A stretch of 64,000 nt of DNA, from NCBI GenBank assembly GCA_044235645.1, contig JBIIHQ010000001.1, forward strand, positions 310,001-374,000, read 5' to 3'. The stretch's first letter is position 1; every line of letters begins with the position of its first letter. The notes under the pieces were generated by a model. It searched no databases. It saw nothing but the letters and a program-made list of their open reading frames with translations, and had not been told where the DNA came from. The DNA is from OMIW01 sp044235645. Its GTDB lineage: Bacteria; Bdellovibrionota_C; UBA2361; OMIW01. Below, one piece after another: positions 27,650 to 35,598 of this stretch. The position numbers were made by a program, and so were the translations under genes.

Positions 27650-29494
27650 TTACAGATATCCGTGCGACATCGGCATGCGTCTTCCGACACCGAATGCGCG
27701 CGGTGTTACTCGAATTCCCGGGCTGGCTTGCCTCCTCTTCCACTCTGAGCGGTCTAACTTTCGATAGACATTCCGAATAAGGTCCTCTCCGTACTCCTCA
27801 GAGAAGCAGTTCAGCGCATCGGAAAAGCTCAGCTGCCCTTCAACTATCCCGCGGACAAGTGGGGCGATATGCTGGGGGTCATCTCCCATCACATCTGCAT
27901 CGACCTGGCTTTCCTTTAATTCTGCACTCGGGGGACGATTTATTGTCGTCCAAGGTATAATTTCGCGCCCGGCTCGGTGATTAATAAACCGTGCGAGGGC
28001 AAAGACGCGATCCTTGTCGACGTCTCCCAGAACACTAAATCCTCCGACCATGTCGCCGTAGATGGTGCAATTATCGAGTGCGAGCTCAGTCTTGTTTCCG
28101 GTGTTCAGTACCAGCCCCTGCGAACGATTTGCGTAATACATGAGGTAGATCATCCGGAGCCGAGCTTGAATATTTTCCTCGGAAGCACCAACTGGCATCG
28201 TAGCTAATTCGGTGTCTTCGTCGAGAGTAGCGATGGATGCCGAAAAAGCCCGTTCAATCGAAACACTTTTGAAGGAAATGGCGAGGTTTTGGGCAAGAAG
28301 TGCCGCATCGCCCTTTGTCTCCTCCGAGTTATAGCGAGAGGGAAGAGTTATGCCACAGACCCTTTCAGCACCGAGCGCTTCTACCGCAAGAGCGGCAACG
28401 ACTGCCGAATCAATTCCCCCACTTAGTCCGATGAATGCGTGCTTAAGGTTCGCCTTGTTTATGTTTCCGACCCGGGTGAAGTAGTCTTTAATACCAAGCA
28501 CAAGAGCCTGATACAGCTCTTCGACCTCCTCAACCGGAGGAAGTTCAAGCTCCTGTGGAGCAAAAATATCCGAGATTAGAAGCTGCTCGCTGAATCCCCG
28601 TCCTATCGCAGAAAGTTGCCCCTTTTGATTCATAATCATACTTCGGCCGTCGAAGATGACCTCTCCGTCGAAACCATCAAATCCTCCAACGAGATTTGCA
28701 TAAATCATCGGGACCTTGTGCGCAGCGGCCGTTGATGAGAGCAGCTGGTGACGTATCGGCAACTTGCCGATATGGAACGGAGATGCGGATAGGTTGACGA
28801 TCAGGTTAGCTCCCGAATTGACCAGTTCCCTCGTGGGATCCGTCTGGTATCCCGCGCTCCAGAGGTCCTCACATATCTCGGTTCCTAAGGTGACTGACCC
28901 TATCGTCCACACGTGAGAGCCGCGAGATGGGGCAAAGTAGCGATCTTCAAAAAAAATATCGTAGTTGGGTAGGAGTGCCTTGTCCTGGGTTCCGAGCAAT
29001 TCGCCATCGTGGATGATTGCAGCCGAATTGTAGAGCATCGGCCTTCCTCCCGATCGCATCGCTGAAGGATCAACATCAACGAACCCCACAACGACGGTTA
29101 AGCCCATACTAGCCTTTTTAATCTGCTCGAGAGCTGCAAGGTTTGCTTCGATGTATCCCGGATTCCAGAGCAGATCCATCGAGCAATACCCAGGAATCGC
29201 CAGTTCTGGAAAGACAACCAGGTCAGCGCCCTGATCGCGGGCATCATTGATATACCTGATAATCTTCTCTGTGTTGGCGGTTATCGCACCGGGTTCGGTT
29301 GATATTTGCGCTATGGCCACGCGATACGGCGTTCCTGTGGTAAGCAGGCTCCGGCTTACCAACTTCGCGGATTCGGGGATCTCCGTAGATGATGCCCTTT
29401 CGAACAAACGCTGAGCGTTTTGCTCGGAGGGCAATGACGCGGTCGACCGATTTCCGGTTTGCATGACAGAAGAATCTAGTCGCTCTGGACCCAT
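27650..29494 (-). CDS. nadE: glutamine-dependent NAD+ synthetase
   Basis: A 614-residue, two-domain NadE. The N-terminal nitrilase-fold glutaminase has E97 (VVFPELAI), K172 (TQDKALLPNYD) and C208 (TEICEDLW). The C-terminal synthetase has the PP-loop SGGIDSAV (358-365). It amidates nicotinate adenine dinucleotide to NAD+ using ammonia released from glutamine. There is an extra N-terminal stretch of about 55 residues (MGPERLDSSV...) before the family core TPYRVAIAQIS. The ATG at 29494 lies behind GGAGAGGGGG and overlaps the end of pncB by 19 bases, indicating coupled translation. Downstream is pncA after 16 bases. Confidence 0.96.
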   Translation of the reverse strand: MGPERLDSSVMQTGNRSTASLPSEQNAQRLFERASSTEIPESAKLVSRSLLTTGTPYRVAIAQISTEPGAITANTEKIIRYINDARDQGADLVVFPELAIPGYCSMDLLWNPGYIEANLAALEQIKKASMGLTVVVGFVDVDPSAMRSGGRPMLYNSAAIIHDGELLGTQDKALLPNYDIFFEDRYFAPSRGSHVWTIGSVTLGTEICEDLWSAGYQTDPTRELVNSGANLIVNLSASPFHIGKLPIRHQLLSSTAAAHKVPMIYANLVGGFDGFDGEVIFDGRSMIMNQKGQLSAIGRGFSEQLLISDIFAPQELELPPVEEVEELYQALVLGIKDYFTRVGNINKANLKHAFIGLSGGIDSAVVAALAVEALGAERVCGITLPSRYNSEETKGDAALLAQNLAISFKSVSIERAFSASIATLDEDTELATMPVGASEENIQARLRMIYLMYYANRSQGLVLNTGNKTELALDNCTIYGDMVGGFSVLGDVDKDRVFALARFINHRAGREIIPWTTINRPPSAELKESQVDADVMGDDPQHIAPLVRGIVEGQLSFSDALNCFSEEYGEDLIRNVYRKLDRSEWKRRQASPGIRVTPRAFGVGRRMPMSHGYL

Positions 29495-30864
29495 GTTACC
29501 CCCTCTCCACCCAAAGTTAATTCGCTTGATTGGCTCTCTTTCGGGTAGTTCAGAACTTTTCCACTCTGGAGCAGCGGAACAAGGCGATCATTGGGACTCT
29601 CTGGCCTTCCTACTTTGGAGACTGGCACCAGCGAATCGGGTGAGTCTCCGACGGCGATGACATCCATCGTTGCAGCTCTACAGGGCTTGGTTATCGCCCC
29701 GACCAGAAGGGAGTCGAATAGCGTTGTCTCCAATCTTTCCTCGGCTGCAATGAATGCAGCCACTTTTTTCGGGTCGGCAAACCCACTCGAAAGGATTATT
29801 TTTACGTCGGTGTATCCGTGTTCATCGAGGTGTTTGCGAAGGGCGTAAACGCCAGAGACGGTGACACCATTGCCGTACCAATACTTCGCCTCTGGATCTT
29901 TCGCGTCGGGCAGGTCGATCCCTTTTGACCGCCATTCCATGGCTCCAGGACAATCAGCAGATATTAGTGCTCCCTGGGCCAGGTTTTCACCACAGGTGTC
30001 AACCCGAACCGCCTGCAGTCTTCCTTCCAAGGCTTCAGCGACGGCGAGGGCATCATCAAGCTCACGATTGTTGTAATCAATAAGAGAAACTCGAGGAACG
30101 TTCGGGGGCATGTGTCGGTTGAAGGCGAGGGTCGCCTCAACAACTGCATTATCAGGGCCGTACCGCCACGCATAAATGTTCTCCAAAAAGTGGGGAACGG
30201 TTCCCACTCCCTCCTTTTGGAATGGCGATGCTCCATTATCAGTTGAGCATTCTGATGCACCACCAGCGAAGGCTGCAGCGGATATATCGACATCGTCCCG
30301 ATAGCTCCAGTGCCGAGCCCCGCCATAAATGATCGGTCTCTCTCCAATGAGAGTCCTTACCTGTTCCATGGTGTCTTGAGCGAGCTCGAGATTGACCTTA
30401 CTGATACCCTCATTTAATCGCGTGGTCTCGCCGGATATTGCGCCGAGATAGAGGGTCTCTAGAAGAACAAGGTCCTGAGCTTTACCCTCAAAGACCATCA
30501 CGGTTTGCCGGGGATCATATGAGCTGCCCTCAGGAAGAGCGTGTACACTCCCGCCGTACTCTTGAATCTTTGAGTATTTGAGGAGCATCGCAAGGGCCTC
30601 CTCAATTCCTCCGATCTCTCCGGGACCTTTGCGGACGAAAACCTGAGCCTTGATCCACGGATTAAGTCCATCCCCTTCGAGGGTTTGTAGAGTTCGGTGA
30701 AAATACTTATCTGAATGAGGCTCACACAAGGCAGGAAGATGCTCATTGATGGACTGAATCCGATCCTTCAGCGTGGATGATGATATACCAATATTGAGAG
30801 AATCATCCGAAAGATATGATCTCTCAGGTAATTGATGGCTCTGTACACCGTCTCCAATATTCAT
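29476..30864 (-). CDS. pncB: nicotinate phosphoribosyltransferase
   Basis: The product (about 462 residues) condenses nicotinate with PRPP to NaMN with ATP assistance. Family features visible are VRVDTCGE, the glycine-containing IILSSGFADPKKV segment, FDSLLVGAIT and VSKVGRP, which form the phosphoribosyl pocket. The sequence looks nearer to the archaeal-type or NAPRTase-like branch than to E. coli PncB, so exact substrate preference (nicotinate versus nicotinamide) is not certain. Neighbouring pncA and nadE favour nicotinate. I start at ATG 30864 because GGAGC precedes it; a TTG 24 bases upstream would add eight residues. It is the first gene after a 289-base region holding repeated GCTATTTAT motifs. 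Confidence 0.88.
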   Translation of the reverse strand: MNIGDGVQSHQLPERSYLSDDSLNIGISSSTLKDRIQSINEHLPALCEPHSDKYFHRTLQTLEGDGLNPWIKAQVFVRKGPGEIGGIEEALAMLLKYSKIQEYGGSVHALPEGSSYDPRQTVMVFEGKAQDLVLLETLYLGAISGETTRLNEGISKVNLELAQDTMEQVRTLIGERPIIYGGARHWSYRDDVDISAAAFAGGASECSTDNGASPFQKEGVGTVPHFLENIYAWRYGPDNAVVEATLAFNRHMPPNVPRVSLIDYNNRELDDALAVAEALEGRLQAVRVDTCGENLAQGALISADCPGAMEWRSKGIDLPDAKDPEAKYWYGNGVTVSGVYALRKHLDEHGYTDVKIILSSGFADPKKVAAFIAAEERLETTLFDSLLVGAITKPCRAATMDVIAVGDSPDSLVPVSKVGRPESPNDRLVPLLQSGKVLNYPKESQSSELTLGGEGVTWVQSD

Positions 30865-30944
30865 AGAAATGCTCCTTTTCCAAACCAACGACGTGTTGTG
30901 TTTTGAGCATTGCTAATTTGGGAATAAAACGGCTACTAAGTGCT

Positions 30945-31136
30945 ATAATTAGCAGTTTAGGAGATAAATAGCTGGTATAAATAGCACTCTAGAAGGGCTA
31001 TTCGTTTTCATCGGCCAAAAAGCGCATTTTTCTCTGATATTTGAATGTTTACGGGTCCCATCACCAAACTAACTTAGGTAGTAGTCGCATCTTGAGAAAA
31101 TTATCGGTTTGTATCGGGAAATCCGGCATAAATAGC
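30945..31136. promoter_or_regulatory. repeated 9-bp motif (GCTATTTAT on the minus strand), candidate operator array upstream of pncB
   Basis: The exact 9-mer ATAAATAGC (plus strand) occurs at 30964-30972, 30977-30985 and 31128-31136. A one-mismatch copy, ATAATTAGC, lies at 30945-30953 within the partly palindromic TGCTA-TAAT-TAGCA. Two exact copies are 13 bases apart, roughly one helical turn plus a little. The region is AT-rich and lies directly before pncB. The cluster encodes an Lrp/AsnC-type regulator, and such proteins often bind AT-rich repeated sites, so it is the natural candidate, by inference. Confidence 0.5.
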
Positions 31137-31153
31137 GAGATAACGGAGGAATC

Positions 31154-34100
31154 CTAAGCGGGAAATAGCTCGAGTAGATGAGCTGCGCGATATGCTGAGG
31201 TGATAAGCTGAGCGCAGTAAAGATTTGGGAGGTAATCAAGAAGCTCGTTCAGAGCGACCCATGTAAGCCGGTTGTGGTCAGCATTAGCGAAGTTCACCTC
31301 GGCGAGAAGAGGATATACCACCTCAGGAGTGATTCCGGGAGAGACAAAGTATTTGCCACCAAGTGCGACTGTTTGTCTCAATGATCTTTCTCCATACATG
31401 TGGTTGAACGATGAACGGCCGAACTCAAGGGCATCAGGGAAAGTCTCTATGGATTTTGGAACTCGTACCGTTGGAATTGTTGCTAGTCGAGGAGAACCCG
31501 TCTTTTCTTGAACTGCGGGTAGATCGACCAGTTCCAGACCGACGACTATCTGCCGCTCTCCATTTCTATCCTGCACCTTTGCAATCGGGAGAATTGTTAT
31601 CGATTGGTGAGATAGGCCTCTCTCTGCACTTGGCTCTACATATTCGAGAATCCTTTTTCGGGGTACATTCTGTCCTCGACATTCTTCATCGAATTCTCGG
31701 CGAATAACTTTAAGTTCGGCTGGTTCCTCCTTTGTTGCTCGTTCAAATCGTCTTGGAACCCGAATAGCGGTTAGTTCTGATAGCCCCAACGACGGAACAA
31801 TGTTCTTCTGCTGAATGAGTGATACCGGCTCGCCTATCCATGCACCAAATGGTAATCCGAATTCGAGGAGTAACTGATAGACCTTTCTTTCAAGTCGTGC
31901 ATCTGAGAAATGACCAACCTGTGCGCCTTGCAGCACCTGTACTGCTTCGAGCGCAGAAACTGAATAGGTGGTCCCAAAGGAGCCATTCGAGGAGATGTTT
32001 TGAGGCAGTGAAACGGTAAAGTTCGGTGGCAGGTTTCCCCACGGTACTTGTACTGCGTTCGATTCGACTAACTCATCGATAAGGTAGGGGCAGGGAAAAT
32101 AGCTTGAGGTTCGCTTTATTTTAAATTCAGGTGGAAGAGGTCTTCCCGTCACTCTTTCGTAAGTCGCCCCGATAGGCGAGGAAGTCTGTGTAAATTGTGA
32201 ATGACCGGATGAATCTCTGATAGCCGCCAATTGTTCGGCCACATAGCCACCGGTCTGTGATTCGTCGAGATTGTGATGAACGGTGATGATTGGTCGAGGG
32301 AATACACGACCCCAGACATAGAGCCGTTGTCCCACAACCGAAAAGGGAATTATATCCTGAGTGATCCCGGGTCGAGACGCGACTTCAAAAGTGGCTCCCG
32401 TTGGGACGTCTCGATAGTGGCGCACCGCTACGAATTGATGTTCAGAGGATAAGACTTTTCTCGGTAAAATCCGGGTACCCGCTCCGTCGCCTACTTTTTG
32501 CCATACAGAGAGAAAATTTGATGGAAACCGAAGGGGTCTGCCGTCAACCTCATGTATCGATATTCCCGCTTCTCGATGTTGTCTCTCTAGATAGGGATTG
32601 AACTCAGGAGCTGCGTAGATGAGTCGAAGTCCAAATTCGCTCCCCAGTTTGGTTCTCCCATCGGCATCGTGAAGGGTATAGGGACGGTCTCGCTCCTGAG
32701 GATATGTGGGGAGGTAAGGATACTTCAACAAGAACTCGGCGACGAGGTCTGCTGGTGCCTCGAAGCAGGCACGAGTATTGACTGGTAATTGAGCTTTTAC
32801 CAAACCCCATGAATCACGTGACACCGATATTTCATTTGGATTATCGCAGAAGCTTCGAAAAATATCGGCAGGCGTCTTTCGTGAAAAAAGGGTAAAGTGA
32901 TCATCATTGCCCAGGTAAATTCGCACATTTCCTTGATATGATGGAGCGATGGTATCGCGAATGATGAGGATTCCGCCCTCTTTTAGCGCATCTACCTTGC
33001 GACAAAGATATGTTTGGATCATCCGTTGGGGATTCTGACCCGATAGCGCGATTTCAGGTAAAACCCCTTGCAAAACTATCGCGTCCGCTTGAAATGGCAA
33101 TCTTGGATCAAGATAAGAATGAGCGTCGATTAGGTTATATCTTCGACCTTGTCTCAATTCTCTTGAATCTGAGTGAGGAGCAGGCTGAGCATAGATAGTT
33201 GCGCCGGTGAGTGTCGCAATGCTCAGACTCAACTGTGAGGAAGAAACTACATTTACTAAGCCATCACTGACCGGAAGATAAGGAAGGAGGCCTGCCACTT
33301 GGGTCTTACGAAAAGCGGCGAGTTCTCCATAATTTCGACGATTTTGGGCGTACGAATCCTTCCCCGATTCACTGCGAGGGGGGAATGTGTGCCAGCGAAA
33401 GGGTATTGCCACCGAGGGGCGCGACTCCCCCTTAATTGATTCGGTAAATCCAGATCCGGCATCTTCAAATCCACGCCGTTCGAGCGCGGCTTTTGCTGCT
33501 AGCCAAATTCCTTTATTCAATCCAACACAAGGTCGGTCGGTTTCCAGTGGAATAATGTCCATGAGGACGAGAGCGATTATCGGTTCGGAATGACAGAGGT
33601 CTTTGATGCGCTCAATAATGAGGTCAAATGCTCTCCCCGGTAATTCTTGATCTCGAGCATTATCGCGAACGAACAAGCGGATAAGCCGATGATGATTGGA
33701 GCTCCCTTCGAAGAGGGCATCGGGTATACGATGGTCGGGTTGTTCAGCGGTCCATTCTGGAAAGTTTTCTTTACCCGCTATGACCAGCCCGAACCCGAGG
33801 ATCTCCTTTCGTGTGGGCGATCTAGCATCCGGATCACCCCTGAGAAGCACCACCGAGGCGCCGGGCCGAGTGACGAGGTCCCACGTCTTTGCGAAGGTAT
33901 CTGGAGGTAAGCCTGGGTGCGCCTCATTCATTGAGGCCATCTCTTCTTGGGTGAGTCGTGATAACGTAGCGAGGAGGGTAAGCGCTTTTTGTTGGTGTTC
34001 CGATAGCTCGGGTAGCTCTTGACCTGGCGCGGGTATCGGAACCGACTCAAGTGAGGTAAGAAACGCTTCAAGTTCGGACGGCTTGAACGAGCGCAAACAT

Positions 34101-34237
34101 TGAAATTCCTCAACGGAGATCTCGAGGGCATCAGTTATCGGGCGGGGGGTCGGTAGCTGCATATCATTAAAAGCAGCCGAAGTGTTCGAGTCGGAGCCAC
34201 GGGTATGTTCATCCGAGAGGTCAGAGAGGCTGACCAT
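31154..34237 (-). CDS. large multidomain protein: GNAT-like, methyltransferase-like and Nudix-like regions
   Basis: I know no protein of this 1027-residue architecture. Residues about 125-265 look like a GNAT acyltransferase (EILGFGLVIAGK, then LIRLFVRDNARDQELPGRA resembling the acetyl-CoA loop). Residues about 325-450 resemble a Rossmann methyltransferase (ADAIVLQGVLPEI, then ALKEGGILIIRDTIAP). The C-terminal part, 780-1020, has a Nudix-like core: REFDEEC (847-853) reproduces the metal-binding REUxEE part of a Nudix box, although the preceding Gly and Glu do not fit, and YFVSPGITPEVVYPLLAEV is a typical Nudix strand pair. A further beta-rich segment lies at 590-660. All three assignments are by eye. 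It sits between the Lrp-like gene and the pncB operator region. The ribosome binding site at 34237 is weak. Confidence 0.55.
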   Translation of the reverse strand: MVSLSDLSDEHTRGSDSNTSAAFNDMQLPTPRPITDALEISVEEFQCLRSFKPSELEAFLTSLESVPIPAPGQELPELSEHQQKALTLLATLSRLTQEEMASMNEAHPGLPPDTFAKTWDLVTRPGASVVLLRGDPDARSPTRKEILGFGLVIAGKENFPEWTAEQPDHRIPDALFEGSSNHHRLIRLFVRDNARDQELPGRAFDLIIERIKDLCHSEPIIALVLMDIIPLETDRPCVGLNKGIWLAAKAALERRGFEDAGSGFTESIKGESRPSVAIPFRWHTFPPRSESGKDSYAQNRRNYGELAAFRKTQVAGLLPYLPVSDGLVNVVSSSQLSLSIATLTGATIYAQPAPHSDSRELRQGRRYNLIDAHSYLDPRLPFQADAIVLQGVLPEIALSGQNPQRMIQTYLCRKVDALKEGGILIIRDTIAPSYQGNVRIYLGNDDHFTLFSRKTPADIFRSFCDNPNEISVSRDSWGLVKAQLPVNTRACFEAPADLVAEFLLKYPYLPTYPQERDRPYTLHDADGRTKLGSEFGLRLIYAAPEFNPYLERQHREAGISIHEVDGRPLRFPSNFLSVWQKVGDGAGTRILPRKVLSSEHQFVAVRHYRDVPTGATFEVASRPGITQDIIPFSVVGQRLYVWGRVFPRPIITVHHNLDESQTGGYVAEQLAAIRDSSGHSQFTQTSSPIGATYERVTGRPLPPEFKIKRTSSYFPCPYLIDELVESNAVQVPWGNLPPNFTVSLPQNISSNGSFGTTYSVSALEAVQVLQGAQVGHFSDARLERKVYQLLLEFGLPFGAWIGEPVSLIQQKNIVPSLGLSELTAIRVPRRFERATKEEPAELKVIRREFDEECRGQNVPRKRILEYVEPSAERGLSHQSITILPIAKVQDRNGERQIVVGLELVDLPAVQEKTGSPRLATIPTVRVPKSIETFPDALEFGRSSFNHMYGERSLRQTVALGGKYFVSPGITPEVVYPLLAEVNFANADHNRLTWVALNELLDYLPNLYCAQLITSAYRAAHLLELFPA

Positions 34238-34328
34238 ACGCTAACCGCCAATAAAAAGGGGAATCAGAGACTGAACGGATGCTCAGAAATGTCACAGCCC
34301 TACAGGCCCCCTTAGTATATGCTGGGCT

Positions 34329-35333
34329 TTAATCTGACTCAATACGACCACTTCGGTCGACAGAAGACGTGTCGTCAGGGAAGAATCGAACCTTCGGATA
34401 ACGAAATTTTGTAAGCGTTCTGATAGTTTGTATAGAATTGCCGAAGAGTTGGTACATCTGTTGAACTATCTGTGAAATCTCCTCGGGGTTGTGTACTTCA
34501 ACGTTTATCTCGTATCCCCAGGTACCGAGGCAGGCGATAAGGGTCGTGATGTGGGGGTTGGTGTTGCAAAAACCGGTGATCTTCGCCGTCAGCGCGACAT
34601 CGAGAGTGCCTGTGTATACCAGCAATTTAAAGCTGTGCATGGCGAATTTCGATGCATCGACACTGTATATTTGACCGCTTATGACCCCGTTTTCCCTCAG
34701 TTTTTTAATTCGAAGCTCGACCGTGGAGAGAGGCGCCTGAATTAAAAGGGCTATTTGGCGGTGCGATAGGGTACCTTTCGAGGTGAGGGCGATAAGGATT
34801 CTGCGATCGAGCGAATCAAGGATAAAAGGGTCCCGGGCATCGAATGTTACACGGATTGGTTTTGCAGTTGTCTTTCTCGAGGTCAAATAGCGACGAGGAA
34901 AGACGGTTGATGAAATTTGAACCGATATCGCCTTGTCCCGAAAAATAGCGCCGTGCTTCTGGGATAGCTTGTCAAGAAGTACCGTCAACTCGCCGAGTCT
35001 GTTGACCGCGATACCCACGCTGTAATGGTACTCACCGCCAAACTCTCCTACCCACAAAACCATGGGATCTGCAAGAAGCGTTCGGATGAGAGCATCGTGT
35101 GAAGCTCGCTTTTCCCCCCCTACCGTGAAAAAGATGCTGTAAATAGTAAGACCGAGACGGTGAAGGTTCACGAATGGAACAGGGCTTATAATATCTCGCT
35201 CGATAAGGGAACGGAGAGCGTATCGGATAGTATGGTCTCGGAATCCAGTCTCTTTCCGGAGCAGTTCCATCGGAGCATCAGCTCGGAGCTCTATAGCGGC
35301 AAGTACACGGGATTCTTTTTCGGTAAGCTTCAT
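34329..35333 (-). CDS. double-length Lrp/AsnC-type transcriptional regulator
   Basis: This 334-residue protein is two Lrp/AsnC units in tandem. Each has a winged HTH (MKLTEKESRVLAAIE... and DSLDRRILIALTSKGTLSHRQIALL) followed by a RAM-like ligand-binding region (EFGGEYHYSVGIAV and CLGTWGYEINVEVHN). Typical Lrp proteins have one unit of about 150 residues. The start at 35333 fits GGAGATA upstream. A longer open frame exists but adds nonconserved residues. It is placed inside the NAD cluster on the same strand, between prs and the 1027-residue gene, and most likely controls this cluster, perhaps through the repeated GCTATTTAT sites. Its ligand is unknown. Known bacterial NAD regulators such as NrtR, NiaR and NadR belong to other families. 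Confidence 0.82.
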   Translation of the reverse strand: MKLTEKESRVLAAIELRADAPMELLRKETGFRDHTIRYALRSLIERDIISPVPFVNLHRLGLTIYSIFFTVGGEKRASHDALIRTLLADPMVLWVGEFGGEYHYSVGIAVNRLGELTVLLDKLSQKHGAIFRDKAISVQISSTVFPRRYLTSRKTTAKPIRVTFDARDPFILDSLDRRILIALTSKGTLSHRQIALLIQAPLSTVELRIKKLRENGVISGQIYSVDASKFAMHSFKLLVYTGTLDVALTAKITGFCNTNPHITTLIACLGTWGYEINVEVHNPEEISQIVQQMYQLFGNSIQTIRTLTKFRYPKVRFFPDDTSSVDRSGRIESD

Positions 35334-35598
35334 CTGCCTATCTCCAAGAGTTCTTATCGTAATGTACCTGAGCTGAGCGCCCCGAGCCACCCGTCTGCAA
35401 ATAGGGGGGAGCATTATACCGATATGCGTTCGATCTCCATATGCGAGAAATCTGGTATCAGGCACGTGTAAGGACAGGGAACGCTCCTTCAATCTCAAAA
35501 GGAGGAGCCGTCGAGGAGACGATCCGATGAGACTTGTATTGACTCCGCTAAGAGCAGGAATAAATTCAAAATCAACTAAAAAAAATTGACCTTATCCT

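Noticed and set aside
27634..27690. Upstream extension of pncA
   Set aside because: It overlaps nadE, is not conserved in the family, and a proper ribosome binding site precedes ATG 27633.
30865..31153. Possible NAD+ riboswitch upstream of pncB
   Set aside because: I could not find the paired motifs of known NAD+ riboswitches. The region is better described as repeats of a 9-bp motif.
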